Shown piece by piece: positions 45,887 through 54,546 of a stretch of DNA of 63,799 nt. Within the stretch, counting starts at the first letter, position 1; the number at the start of each line of letters is the position of its first letter. The stretch spans positions 1 to 63,799 of the forward strand of contig MKUE01000094.1 of assembly GCA_001897675.1 (NCBI GenBank), written 5' to 3'. The translations under genes and the position numbers were made by a program. The notes beneath the pieces were generated by a model. It was not told the DNA's origin and made no database searches. It saw only the letters and a list, made by a program, of their open reading frames with translations. Origin of the DNA: Thiobacillus sp. 65-1059 (lineage in GTDB: Bacteria > Pseudomonadota > Gammaproteobacteria > Burkholderiales > Thiobacillaceae).

Positions 45887-46202
45887 GTTTTTCAGTCTCC
45901 TTGGCCACCCAGTCAAGATAAGCGGGCAGGCCGTGCGTTATCGGTACGGCGATCAGTTCAGGTACGTCGTCAGGGTGTTGCGCGCGGACGATTGCTTCAA
46001 TCAGCGGGTAATTCGCCGCGCTGGTTTTGATCAGCAAAGGGATTTCCTCCCTTGTTTCCACCGCTCCCCGCCAACGGTAGATGGAGTGGCAGGCCGGCAA
46101 AACGTTCACGCATGCCGCCGCGCGGCGCTCGACCAGTTCGCGCGCGAGTTTTTCGGCGGCGCTCCGATCGGGTACATTGGTCAAGACTAACAAAGGTTCC
46201 AT
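45879..46202 (-). CDS. cutA: Divalent-cation tolerance protein CutA
   Basis: A 107-residue trimeric ferredoxin-like fold protein. Family motifs: LLVLTNVPDRSAAEKLARELVE, AACVNVLPACHSIYRWRG and EEIPLLIKTSAANYPLIEAIV, ending GLPAYLDWVAKE. CutA is often coupled to dsbD in proteobacteria, as here (eight-base overlap). Its start codon is only three bases from that of the divergent fxsA. Confidence 0.96.
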   Translation of the reverse strand: MEPLLVLTNVPDRSAAEKLARELVERRAAACVNVLPACHSIYRWRGAVETREEIPLLIKTSAANYPLIEAIVRAQHPDDVPELIAVPITHGLPAYLDWVAKETEKHD

Positions 46203-46205
46203 GTC

Positions 46206-46613
46206 ATGCGCTTTGGTTGGATTGTGCTACTGCTGTTGTCGTTTCCGGTGCTGGAAGCCATCGGCATTTTCTGGATGGCCGACGCCATCGGCGGCTGGGT
46301 GCTGCCGTGGCTGCTGCTCGATGCCATCGCCGGGGTCATGCTGATTCGCGCCGAGCGCGTTGCCTGGGGCGCGCGTCTGCTGTTCTCGGTGCAGTCCGGC
46401 GCGCATCCGCTGGCCGCGCTGTTCGCCAGCGGCCGCATTCTCCTCGCCGGCGGCCTGCTGGCCTTCCCCGGCTTCATCAGCGATGCCGCCGCGCTGCTGC
46501 TGTTGCTGGCCCCCGGCACCTGGAACCGGCACAAGCCGGATCCGCTGCGGCCGGCCAACGACGATGTGCTGGAAGGCGAGTTCAAGCGCGAATCCGACGA
46601 TTTGCTGCGTTAG
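46206..46613 (+). CDS. fxsA: FxsA family membrane protein
   Basis: A 135-residue inner-membrane protein with hydrophobic segments GWIVLLLLSFPVLEAIGIFW, GWVLPWLLLDAIAGVMLI and ILLAGGLLAFPGFISDAAALLLL. The GFISD motif and PxLE in the first helix are family marks. Overproduction of FxsA in E. coli affects F-plasmid phage exclusion; its normal role is unknown. Divergent from cutA by three bases, so its promoter must overlap cutA. A purine-rich AAAGG lies about ten bases upstream. Confidence 0.9.
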   Translation: MRFGWIVLLLLSFPVLEAIGIFWMADAIGGWVLPWLLLDAIAGVMLIRAERVAWGARLLFSVQSGAHPLAALFASGRILLAGGLLAFPGFISDAAALLLLLAPGTWNRHKPDPLRPANDDVLEGEFKRESDDLLR

Positions 46614-46643
46614 CAAAAAACTGCGTCACGTCGACTGTGCCGA

Positions 46644-47531
46644 TCAAAACAGCTTCATCTGCCCGCGCGCCTGCTTGATTTCGCGCAGCAGGTCGTCCGA
46701 GGCCGGATAGCGGTATTTCAAGCGCAGTTCGCGCACGGTGCGCGCGTTCGACAGCTGGCGCGACTCGCGCAGGAAGGACAACAGCGCTTCCGACAACACC
46801 TTTTGCGCCTCCGCGCGGTCGACCCGCGGCGGGCGCGGCAGGCCGAAAGCGTCGGCGCAGCTGTCGAACCAGTCGCCCATTTTCAAAGGATGCGCATCGA
46901 CCGCATGGTAGATGCGTTGCGAGCGTCCGCGAAACAGCGCCGCCCACGCCAGCCGCGCCAGGTCGTCGGCGTGGATATGGTTGGTGTAGCTGTCGTCGCT
47001 GGCGATCAGCGCAGGGGTACCGCGCTTGATGCGTTCCAGCGGCAGGCGATCGGCAGCATAAATCCCCGGTGCACGCAGGATGCTCACCTGCACCCGCAAC
47101 GCCTCGCCCCAGGCGCGCAACTGGCGTTCGGCATCGACCCGCCGCACCGCACGGCCGTTCACCGGCGCCACCGGCCGCGTCTCGGCCACCCAGTTGCCGC
47201 CGCAGTCGCCATACACGCCGCTGGTGCTGATATACACCAGCGCACCCGGCTTGCCGCGCCGCATCAGCGCGTGCAGCAGATGGGTCGTGCGCGGATCGGT
47301 CGTGCCTTCGCCGGGCGGCGGCGCAAAGTGGAATACGCCATCGACGCGCGGCAGGCGGCGCAGGCTCCGCGGCACATCGAGATCGCCGATATAAGGCGTC
47401 ACGCCAAGCGCACGCAGCTCGGCGGCACGCTCGCCGCGCCGCGTCAGCCCGATGAACTCGGCCTGCCCGGCATAGCGTTTCGCCAGCCGTTCGGCCACGT
47501 CGCCGAACCCCACAATCAAGATCTTTTTCAT
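46644..47531 (-). CDS. NAD-dependent epimerase/dehydratase-like protein (extended SDR)
   Basis: A 295-residue Rossmann protein of the atypical extended SDR kind related to YeeZ. It starts MKKILIVGFGDVAERLAKRY (GxGxxA/G nucleotide motif), then VDGVFHFAPPPGEG, and has YISTSGVYGD containing the active-site Ser/Tyr area, though the classical YxxxK is not obvious (R at the expected position). The substrate is unknown. It overlaps no neighbour and is convergent with fxsA. Confidence 0.85.
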   Translation of the reverse strand: MKKILIVGFGDVAERLAKRYAGQAEFIGLTRRGERAAELRALGVTPYIGDLDVPRSLRRLPRVDGVFHFAPPPGEGTTDPRTTHLLHALMRRGKPGALVYISTSGVYGDCGGNWVAETRPVAPVNGRAVRRVDAERQLRAWGEALRVQVSILRAPGIYAADRLPLERIKRGTPALIASDDSYTNHIHADDLARLAWAALFRGRSQRIYHAVDAHPLKMGDWFDSCADAFGLPRPPRVDRAEAQKVLSEALLSFLRESRQLSNARTVRELRLKYRYPASDDLLREIKQARGQMKLF

Positions 47532-47626
47532 CGCTGCCTGTCTGTAACCCTATGCCCGCAGGGGTGTAAACCCCGCGCGCTCGGGCGATAATTCCTTGGT
47601 TTGTAACCGTATTCTAAGCCCACATC

Positions 47627-48664
47627 ATGCCGCATCAGGTCACCCTCCAGCCCAGCGGGCACCAGTTCACCGTCGCCGACGATGAAACCATTCTCGAAGC
47701 CGCATTGCGCGAAGGCTTTGCCCTGCCCTACGGCTGCCGCAACGGCGCCTGCGGCGCCTGCAAGGGCAAGGTGTTGGCGGGCCAGTTCGACTACGGCGTG
47801 CATCAGCCCAACGCGCTGAAAGACGAGGAGAAGGCGCAGGGACGCGCACTGTTCTGCCGCGCCAAGCCGCTCTCCGACATGACCATCGAAGCGAAGGAGA
47901 TCGGCGCCGCCAAGGACATCGTGGTGAAGACGCTGCCGTGCCGGGTGGAAAAGCTGGAGAAGCGCGCCGACGACGTCATGCTGGTAAAAATCAAGCTGCC
48001 CGCCAACGAGCGCCTGCAGTTCCTGGCCGGGCAATACATCGATTTCCAGCTGAAGGATGGCAAGACGCGCAGCTATTCGCTCGCCAACCCGCCGCACGAC
48101 GACGCGCTGCTGGAGCTGCACATCCGCCACGTGCCCGGCGGCCTGTTTTCCGACCAGGTGTTTTCCACGCTGAAGGAACGCGACATCCTGCGCCTGAAAG
48201 GGCCGCTCGGCAGCTTCTTCATCCGCGAAGACTCCGACAAACCGATGCTCTTCATCGCCGGCGGTACCGGCTTTGCGCCGATCAAGGGCATGCTGGAGCA
48301 TGCCTTCGCCGAGCACACCGACCGCGAACTGGTGCTGTACTGGGGCGTGCGCTCGCTGAAGGATTTGTACATGGCCGAACTGCCGCAGCAATGGCTGGCC
48401 GAGCGCCCCAATTTCAGCTTCGTTCCGGTATTGTCGAATCCCGCGCCGGACGATCGGTGGCAGGGGCGCACCGGCCTGGTCCACCAGGCCGTGCTGGCCG
48501 ACTTCGCCGACCTGTCCGGCTACCAGGTCTACGCCTGCGGCGCGCCGGTCATGGTGGACAGCGCGCGCGACGCCTTCATCCGGACCCGCCGCCTGCCCGA
48601 GGACGCGTTCTTCGCGGATGCCTTCAGCTACGCGGCGGACGCCGAAACCGCGCCCGCCGCCTAA
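47627..48664 (+). CDS. 2Fe-2S flavin oxidoreductase (CDP-6-deoxy-delta-3,4-glucoseen reductase-like)
   Basis: A 345-residue NAD(P)H:ferredoxin-type reductase. The N-terminal plant-type ferredoxin domain has CRNGACGACKGKV and a later LFC giving the four cluster cysteines (~37-79). The FAD domain has RSYSLANPP (~152), and the NAD domain has GGTGFAPIKGM (~213) and ACGAP near the end. Proteins of this layout in betaproteobacteria are usually labelled CDP-6-deoxy-glucoseen reductase, but no deoxysugar genes are near; a general reductase for an unidentified oxygenase or radical enzyme is equally possible. Confidence 0.9.
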   Translation: MPHQVTLQPSGHQFTVADDETILEAALREGFALPYGCRNGACGACKGKVLAGQFDYGVHQPNALKDEEKAQGRALFCRAKPLSDMTIEAKEIGAAKDIVVKTLPCRVEKLEKRADDVMLVKIKLPANERLQFLAGQYIDFQLKDGKTRSYSLANPPHDDALLELHIRHVPGGLFSDQVFSTLKERDILRLKGPLGSFFIREDSDKPMLFIAGGTGFAPIKGMLEHAFAEHTDRELVLYWGVRSLKDLYMAELPQQWLAERPNFSFVPVLSNPAPDDRWQGRTGLVHQAVLADFADLSGYQVYACGAPVMVDSARDAFIRTRRLPEDAFFADAFSYAADAETAPAA

Positions 48665-48679
48665 GGCCGGTCGGCAGGC

Positions 48680-49198
48680 TTACAGCTCGCCCTTGGCGCC
48701 CGCCTGCATGATCTCCACCAGCGCCTGGCGCACCGCGTTGATGCGGTCTTTCAGCGCCTGCGGCACGCGCTTTTCCTGCGCCAGCATGTCCACGTTGACG
48801 TCCATCATCACCAGCCAGCCCTGACCATTGGCATCTTCGATCATGGCGATGCGGCACGGCATGTACACCGCAAAATCCAGATTCAGGTCGATCAGCGCCT
48901 TGGCGGTGACGGCATCGCAGAACTGGAAGATGGTGATGGTGCGCTGCGGCTGACCGGTGACCGCCTCCACCTGCTTGGACAGCGGAAGCTCCGCCACCAG
49001 CTGCAGGTTCAGCGCATTGGCACGCAAGCGCATCGAATCGGCCGCATCCTTCAAACCGACGCCGCGCTCGATGGCCACCTTGTAAACGTCGGCCTGGACG
49101 GCCTGTTCGGCTGGCGGCGCTGCCGCCTGGCTGACGGGTGCGGACAGCAGCAACGCGCCCAACACGGCGCCTAATACGGCAAAGAAAGCAGGGCGCAT
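48680..49198 (-). CDS. Exported DUF302 protein with conserved cysteines
   Basis: A 172-residue periplasmic protein. ATG 49198 follows AGGAG by seven bases, which decides it over ATG 49213. The signal peptide ends near APVSQAAA. The DUF302 domain carries IFQFCDAV and VYMPCRIAMIED, the same FC and PCRI pair seen in the cytochrome-fused copy at 24236-25285. In those two proteins the two Cys could form a redox or sulfur-binding site (inference). It is convergent with the flavin reductase gene, with 15 bases between stops. Confidence 0.85.
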   Translation of the reverse strand: MRPAFFAVLGAVLGALLLSAPVSQAAAPPAEQAVQADVYKVAIERGVGLKDAADSMRLRANALNLQLVAELPLSKQVEAVTGQPQRTITIFQFCDAVTAKALIDLNLDFAVYMPCRIAMIEDANGQGWLVMMDVNVDMLAQEKRVPQALKDRINAVRQALVEIMQAGAKGEL

Positions 49199-49298
49199 GG
49201 GAATACTCCTCATGAATATAAGCACTTTCTGATAATACACCCCGTCCCGCAGCGTATCCCCGCACAAACGTGCTACGCGCGCGGGGCGCGTCGCCGGC

Positions 49299-50471
49299 TT
49301 ACTGCGTGCGGCACAGCGCCAGCGCTTTTTGATAGTGCTGGCAGGCTTCGCCCGGCTGACCGCTCTGGGTCTTGAGTTCGGCCATGCGGACATGGCCTTC
49401 GGCACTGGCCGCGATGGCGAGGCTGGCTTCCAGATAGCTCTGCGCCTTGCCCCACAGCGCCTGCACACTGCACAGCTGCGCCAGCGTCAGCAGCAACTGG
49501 GCGTCGCGCGGTCGGGCATGTAGCCATTTCTCGGCCTGTTCGATCTGCCGCGTCGGGCTGCTGCCGCGCACTTCGCCGTACAGCGCCACCAACTCCTCGT
49601 GCCAGTCGCGGTTGAGCGCGGCTTCGAGCACGTCGAGCGCGGTGTCGTGGCCGTTGCGCTGCATGAAGGCACGGGCGGCGGCACGCGCCACCCAGGCATC
49701 GGCCTTGAAATCGGCTGGAATTTTCTTCCAGTATTCCAGCAGGCCGCGGTCGTCTTCGGCACGGCGTCTGAGATTTTCAGCATAGGCCATGCGGCGGTTC
49801 TGGGTGGCCACGCCGGGTTCCATGGCATTGCTGCGCATCAGCGCGTCGAGCAGGCGGTCGACCTCGTCCCACTGTCCGGTCAGCTGACGCGCCTTGAGTT
49901 CGAGGCGCAGCAGCGCGGTGTGCTGCGGCGCGATCTCCTTGGCCCGGTTGATCGCCACCAGCGCGGCCGCCGCGTCCTTGGCGTCGAGGCAGGCTTCGGC
50001 CTCAAACAGCTGCGCAGCGAGTTCGGCACCGTATTCGGAGGCTTCCTGGAGATGGCGCTCGCGCTGCGGCGTGGCGCGCATTTCCTGGGCGGCGCGGGCG
50101 GCCAGCACGCGGGCCAGCCCGCGCCGGGCGTCGTCGCCTTGCCATTGCCCCAGCGACAGTTCGGCGTCCTGGTAGCGGTATTCGGTATACGCCCTGAGGC
50201 CACCGACGAAATTTTCGTCGCGTTTTTTCGCTGCGCGCTGCTCGCGCTGTTCGCGCACGATGCGCGGCAGATTGAGGGTCAGCAGGGCCAGCCGCAGCAA
50301 CACGATGCCGCCCACCACCAGGCCGATCGCGATCAGCACAAAGCTGATGAAGGAGATCTCCATCCGCCACGGCGGGTACACCAGCACCACATAGCCGGGG
50401 TCGTAGCGCCCGGCCATCGCCAGCGCGACGGCCAGCACCGCGACGATGAGGAACGAGATCAGCCAGCGCAT
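49299..50471 (-). CDS. hemY: HemY, heme biosynthesis-associated TPR membrane protein
   Basis: A 390-residue inner-membrane protein with two N-terminal membrane helices (LISFLIVAVLAVALAMAG; FISFVLIAIGLVVGGIVLL) between which lies GYVVLVYPPWRMEIS, the usual HemY_N layout, then TPR repeats (EACQHYQKALALC and others). Function in heme synthesis or quality control is unclear; it is distinct from Bacillus HemY. The ATG at 50471 overlaps the hemX stop by one base (TGATG). Last gene of hemC-D-X-Y. Confidence 0.93.
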   Translation of the reverse strand: MRWLISFLIVAVLAVALAMAGRYDPGYVVLVYPPWRMEISFISFVLIAIGLVVGGIVLLRLALLTLNLPRIVREQREQRAAKKRDENFVGGLRAYTEYRYQDAELSLGQWQGDDARRGLARVLAARAAQEMRATPQRERHLQEASEYGAELAAQLFEAEACLDAKDAAAALVAINRAKEIAPQHTALLRLELKARQLTGQWDEVDRLLDALMRSNAMEPGVATQNRRMAYAENLRRRAEDDRGLLEYWKKIPADFKADAWVARAAARAFMQRNGHDTALDVLEAALNRDWHEELVALYGEVRGSSPTRQIEQAEKWLHARPRDAQLLLTLAQLCSVQALWGKAQSYLEASLAIAASAEGHVRMAELKTQSGQPGEACQHYQKALALCRTQ

Positions 50472-51499
50472 CAGTGATTCCCTTTGTAGGCGTCGAGCGC
50501 AGCCAGGCTGGCGTCGATGCCGGGCAGCCGGATGGCGATCTGCAGGCCGGACAGACGCTTGACCTCCTTGAGCGCGGCCGCGACGCCGGCGTCGCGCGTA
50601 TTGAAATAGCGCTCCAGCATCTCCGACACCGCGCGCAGGTCGGCCTGGAACCCTGCCTGATCCTGCGCCAGCAGCGCCAGCCGCGCCGACAGCAGGCGCA
50701 GACGCAGATTTTCGCGCAGGAAGTAGGCCTGGTCGGGCGGCAGCAGTACCGCCTCGTTGCTTTCCAGCCGGCGGATCTGCACGATCCGCTTGAGCTCCGT
50801 CCACAATTCCTGGCCCAGGTTCGTCGCACTGGCCCGGCGCGGCGCAAGCGCTGTCTCGGAGCCTTGCGCGCTCGCCAGCGGCCAGCCGGCATGGCGCGCC
50901 ACCAGCGCCTCGATGCGTGCGCTCGCGCCCACCTCGTCGAGCGAAGGCACCGCGCGCAGATTGGCGAGGTCGGCGGCGATGGCGCGGCGCAGCGCGGTGA
51001 ATTGCGGCTTGTTCACCCGCTGCAGCCGGGTGTCGGCGCCTTCCAGCGCGATGATCGCCGCCTTCACATTGCCCGCCAGCTGCAATTGCTGCGCGGCGGT
51101 AAGCAGCACCTGCTCGATCTCCGCCAGCGTCCACTGGTCGCGCCCCTGCGCCAGATCCTTGTACAGGGCTTCGAGCGCCAGCTGCTGCTGCTGCGACGTC
51201 GCCATCTGGCCTTCGATATGCGCGACCTTTTCGCCGACCTGCCGCATCGCGTCGTCGGCGTTGCGCGCCAGCAGGCGGGTTTCGCTCACGTCCTTGCCCG
51301 ACTCGGCCAGCCGGCGCCCCAGTTCGGTCTTCAGATCGCGGATGCGCTCGCGGCCGTCGGACCACGACCAGGCCGCCGCCGCCAGCGCCAGCACCGCGAC
51401 CAGCAAGGCAACCAGCGGCAGCGGCTGGATGCGCGCGTGCGGCACAGCAGGCAATGCGGCGGCGGGCAGCGCGGAAGACGTTTCGGGTGTGTCGCTCAT
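50471..51499 (-). CDS. hemX: HemX, uroporphyrinogen-III C-methyltransferase-like protein
   Basis: A 342-residue protein of the HemX family, which lacks a methyltransferase domain despite older names. One membrane helix (LPLVALLVAVLALAAAAWSW, ~27-46) precedes a long helical coiled-coil region (LKTELGRRLAESGKDVSETRLL; HIEGQMATSQQQQLALEALY) and a conserved LRLLSARLALLAQDQAGFQADL end. Overlaps hemD and hemY by four and one bases. Role unknown; probably a scaffold for heme enzymes at the membrane. Confidence 0.93.
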   Translation of the reverse strand: MSDTPETSSALPAAALPAVPHARIQPLPLVALLVAVLALAAAAWSWSDGRERIRDLKTELGRRLAESGKDVSETRLLARNADDAMRQVGEKVAHIEGQMATSQQQQLALEALYKDLAQGRDQWTLAEIEQVLLTAAQQLQLAGNVKAAIIALEGADTRLQRVNKPQFTALRRAIAADLANLRAVPSLDEVGASARIEALVARHAGWPLASAQGSETALAPRRASATNLGQELWTELKRIVQIRRLESNEAVLLPPDQAYFLRENLRLRLLSARLALLAQDQAGFQADLRAVSEMLERYFNTRDAGVAAALKEVKRLSGLQIAIRLPGIDASLAALDAYKGNH

Positions 51500-52263
51500 T
51501 GATTGTCCCTGAACCAGTTGATCAGTCCCTCTACCAGACCTGCATCGCCACCCGGCGTGGCGATGACGTCGGCGATACCGAAGCGGCGGGCCGCCTCGGC
51601 GATTTTCTCATGCGGGGCGAAAAGCGGGGTATGCCGCAGCAGCGGCGCGCCCGGCGCACCCAGCAGTGCCGCCAGATTATGCAGCGTCTCCGCGCTGGTC
51701 ACGGTCACCGCGTCGATTCCGCCGGTTTGCCAGCATGCCAGCAACGCTGCGGCATCCGCCTGCGGCCGCACGCGCCGGTAGCACTCCAGGAAATCCACCT
51801 GCGCCCCGCGTGCGCGCAGCGTGTCGGTCAGCAATGCACGGCCGCCGACGCCGCGCACGATCACCACCCGCTTGCCGGCGACGTCGTTGAGTTGCGGCAG
51901 CGCCAGCAGCGCTTCGCTGTCCTGGCCGTCTGGCGTGACGACGCCGTCGAGGCCTTGCGCCGTGAGCGCGCGCAGGGTGCCCGGCCCCACCGCAAAGATC
52001 CGGGCCGCGGCCGGCAGCGCGGCGCCGGCGCGGATCGCCGCCATGCCGAACTGCGCCGCATTGGGGCTGATGAAAATCACGATATCGGCGCCGGCCAGCC
52101 GCGCCAGCGGCGCGGCCAACTCGTCCAGCGGCACCGTCTCGATGGCGAGCGCGGGGAATTCGAACGCCGCTCCGCCCGCCGTCCGGACCGCCTGCGCCAG
52201 CGCGGCGGCCTGATGGGCCGGCCGCGTCACAAGCACGGTGCGCCCCGCCAGCGGCCCCGTCAT
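51496..52263 (-). CDS. hemD: Uroporphyrinogen-III synthase
   Basis: Cyclises hydroxymethylbilane with inversion of ring D. The 255-residue two-domain protein shows [20 protein letters not shown], then [38 protein letters not shown] and [20 protein letters not shown], all typical positions of this poorly conserved family. Start overlaps the hemC stop and its stop overlaps the hemX start (ATGA both times). Confidence 0.93.
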   Translation of the reverse strand: MTGPLAGRTVLVTRPAHQAAALAQAVRTAGGAAFEFPALAIETVPLDELAAPLARLAGADIVIFISPNAAQFGMAAIRAGAALPAAARIFAVGPGTLRALTAQGLDGVVTPDGQDSEALLALPQLNDVAGKRVVIVRGVGGRALLTDTLRARGAQVDFLECYRRVRPQADAAALLACWQTGGIDAVTVTSAETLHNLAALLGAPGAPLLRHTPLFAPHEKIAEAARRFGIADVIATPGGDAGLVEGLINWFRDNQ

Positions 52264-53180
52264 GCAGGCAAAGCGTCGAGGATGGCGCGCGCGCCCAGCG
52301 CCAGCAGCTTGTCGGCGAGCGCCTGGCCGACCGCTTCAGGATCGCCGGCGTCGCCCTCGGCGCGGTCGTGGATGAAACCGCTGCCGTCCGGATTCGCCAC
52401 GAAGCCGTTCAGCACCAGGCAGCCGTCCTGCAAGACCGCGTGCGCGCCCAGCGGCACCTGGCAACTGCCGCCCAGCACGCGGCTGACCTGGCGTTCGGCG
52501 CGCACGCAGGCCGCCGTTTCAGGGTGGTTGAGCGCGGCGAGCATCGCCGCCACGCCGCTGTTGCCGCTGCGGATTTCGATGCCGAGTGCACCCTGGCCGG
52601 CGGCCGGAATGCTGTCCTCCACGGACAGCAGGCTCCTGATGCGCGCGCCCAGGCCGAGCCGCTTGAGGCCTGCGGCCGCCAGCAGGATCGCATCGAACTG
52701 GTCTTCATCGAGCTTCTTCAGGCGGGTGCCCACGTTGCCGCGTAGCGGCTTCACGGTCAGGTGCGGATAGCGCGCGCGCAGCTGCGCCTCGCGGCGCAGG
52801 CTGGAAGTGCCGACCACACTGCCGGGCGGCAGGTCGGACAGGCGTTCGTACCGGTTCGACACGAAGGCATCGCGCGGGTCTTCGCGTTCGCCGATCACCG
52901 CCAGCATGAATCCCGGCGGCAGCTCCATCGGCACGTCCTTCATCGAATGCACGGCCAGGTCGGCCTGCCCGGCTTCCAGCGCCACCTCGAGCTCCTTGAC
53001 AAACAGGCCCTTGCCGCCGATTTTTGAGAGGGTGACGTCGAGAATCTGGTCGCCGCGCGTGGTCATCCCCAGAATGTTCACGGCGCAGCCGGGATGCAGC
53101 GCACGCAGGCGGTCGCGGATATGCTCCGCCTGCCACATGGCAAGGGCACTTTCTCGGGAAGCGATGGTCAGGGTGTGCAT
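52260..53180 (-). CDS. hemC: Porphobilinogen deaminase (hydroxymethylbilane synthase)
   Basis: Polymerises four porphobilinogens. The 306-residue protein starts [20 protein letters not shown], has [11 protein letters not shown], the substrate-binding [12 protein letters not shown] and [12 protein letters not shown], and the dipyrromethane cofactor cysteine in [14 protein letters not shown]. An open extension to 53330 does not match the family, so ATG 53180 is chosen. Divergent from the thioredoxin gene; the promoter lies in the 88-base gap, whose AT-rich part is near 53189-53207. Confidence 0.97.
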   Translation of the reverse strand: MHTLTIASRESALAMWQAEHIRDRLRALHPGCAVNILGMTTRGDQILDVTLSKIGGKGLFVKELEVALEAGQADLAVHSMKDVPMELPPGFMLAVIGEREDPRDAFVSNRYERLSDLPPGSVVGTSSLRREAQLRARYPHLTVKPLRGNVGTRLKKLDEDQFDAILLAAAGLKRLGLGARIRSLLSVEDSIPAAGQGALGIEIRSGNSGVAAMLAALNHPETAACVRAERQVSRVLGGSCQVPLGAHAVLQDGCLVLNGFVANPDGSGFIHDRAEGDAGDPEAVGQALADKLLALGARAILDALPA

Positions 53181-53268
53181 GGCGGTAGAAGTAAACAATT
53201 TAATTTGGCAAATGGCGACGCGACACGCATGATATCGATGTGTTCGCACCACGACAGGGACGACAACG

Positions 53269-53751
53269 ATGACTCGACTGATTGCAGTCTGGGCCTTGAT
53301 TTTAGCATGGGGCATGACGCTGTCCGGCACGGCCGGCGCGGCAGACGGGCTGGTTCATGCAAAGAACTTCCAGGCCGACGCGCGTATTGCGGCCAAACGC
53401 GGGGTGCCCATTCTGGTGGTCTTCACCAGCCCGGTCTGCTCGTATTGCGAGCGCGTCAAACGCGAATATCTGATCCCGATGCACAAGGATCCGGCCTACC
53501 GTAACCGCGCCATCATCCGCGAAGTCACCATCGGCGCCACCACCCCGCTGACCGGGTTCGACGGCGCCCCCACTTCCGAAGGCGCGTTCGCCGCAGCCAA
53601 CAAGATATTCCTGGTGCCAACCGTCAAAGTGTTCGACACCAAGGGCGCCGACGCCAGCGAAGCCATCGTCGGCCTGCTGTCGCCCGACTATTACTTCGGC
53701 TATCTGGAAGCGGCAATCGACGAAGGCATACGCAAAGTGCGCGGCAAATAG
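53269..53751 (+). CDS. Periplasmic thioredoxin-fold protein (SoxW-like)
   Basis: A 160-residue exported protein. Signal peptide ends near SGTAGAA; the thioredoxin motif is [11 protein letters not shown] (CxxC ~62-65), followed by the cis-Pro segment [10 protein letters not shown] (~120). The layout matches SoxW and other single-domain periplasmic thioredoxins that keep sulfur-oxidation or cytochrome proteins reduced. No sox genes are near, so the name is loose. Its reductant may be DsbD or another CcdA-type protein. Confidence 0.85.
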   Translation: MTRLIAVWALILAWGMTLSGTAGAADGLVHAKNFQADARIAAKRGVPILVVFTSPVCSYCERVKREYLIPMHKDPAYRNRAIIREVTIGATTPLTGFDGAPTSEGAFAAANKIFLVPTVKVFDTKGADASEAIVGLLSPDYYFGYLEAAIDEGIRKVRGK

Positions 53752-53764
53752 GCAGACCGCCAGG

Positions 53765-53862
53765 CCGTTTCCCGGTTCGTGCGCGGCGCACGGCCGGGCC
53801 GCGGGCAGTGCCGCGGCGCGACAGGACGAGGCCCGGCAAAGCCACGCGCGGCCGGGAAACGG
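53765..53862. repeat. Nested inverted repeats between the thioredoxin and response-regulator genes
   Basis: Outer arms CCGTTTCCCGG (53765-53775) and CCGGGAAACGG (53852-53862) are an exact 11-bp match. Inside them GCCGGGCC (53793-53800) pairs with GGCCCGGC (53830-53837), and CCGCGG occurs at 53799-53804 and 53811-53816. The region could fold as one long branched hairpin and may end the upstream transcript. A TAAAAT (53865-53870) follows directly as a -10 candidate for the next gene. Confidence 0.65.
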
Positions 53863-53894
53863 AATAAAATTCCCGCCATGCAGGGAGCGCCCTT

Positions 53895-54539
53895 ATGAAA
53901 ACCCTTTTGGCCGACGACCACCCGCTGGTGCGCGAGGGGGTGCGGCAGGTGCTGGCCCAACTGGAGCCGCCGGTCGAAATCCTCGACGCCCACGACTATC
54001 CCAGCCTGTTTGCGCGCGCCGCCCTGCATCCCGACCTCGATCTGGCGCTGGTCGACCTGAACATGCCGGGCTTCGTCGGGATGCAGGGCATCACGCAGTT
54101 TCGCAACCGCTTCCCGGATATTCCGCTGATGGTATTGTCGGCGTCGGAATCGCCGCACGACATCCGCCACGCGCTGGAAGCCGGCGCGCTCGGCTACATC
54201 CCCAAGGCATCCCCTACCACGGCCATGCTGGCCGCGTTGCGGCAGGTGCTGTCAGGCGGCATCTATGTGCCGGCCGGCCTGGACGACCGCCATGCCGGCC
54301 GGCATCCGGCGGCGCCCGCCGCTGGTTTCGATGCCCTGCAGCACAGCGGACTGACGGCGCGCCAGCTTGAAGTTGCGCGCCTGTTGGCGCAAGGCTGCGC
54401 CAACAAGGCCATCGCAGACATGCTGGCGATGTCGGAAAGCACGGTGAAAGTGCACATTGCGGCGATTTTCCGCGTCTTCAACGTCAGCAACCGGACCGAG
54501 GCCGTGCTCGCCATTCAACGTCTGCCGCAGGCGCCCTGA
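53895..54539 (+). CDS. NarL/LuxR-type response regulator
   Basis: A 214-residue two-domain regulator. The receiver begins MKTLLADDHPLVREGVRQVL with the phospho-acceptor in LALVDLNMPGF (~54) and Lys in GYIPKASP. The LuxR-type helix-turn-helix (~150-212) reads LTARQLEVARLLAQGCANKAIADML and STVKVHIAAIFRVFNVSNR. GGGAG seven bases upstream. A six-codon open frame (ATG 53878, stop 53896-53898) overlaps its start. Paired with the hybrid kinase seven bases downstream; targets unknown. Confidence 0.94.
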   Translation: MKTLLADDHPLVREGVRQVLAQLEPPVEILDAHDYPSLFARAALHPDLDLALVDLNMPGFVGMQGITQFRNRFPDIPLMVLSASESPHDIRHALEAGALGYIPKASPTTAMLAALRQVLSGGIYVPAGLDDRHAGRHPAAPAAGFDALQHSGLTARQLEVARLLAQGCANKAIADMLAMSESTVKVHIAAIFRVFNVSNRTEAVLAIQRLPQAP

Positions 54540-54546
54540 GCGCACC

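Noticed and set aside
43979-46030. 683-codon plus-strand open frame
   Set aside because: Antisense shadow of dsbD and cutA with repetitive Gln/Arg/His composition.
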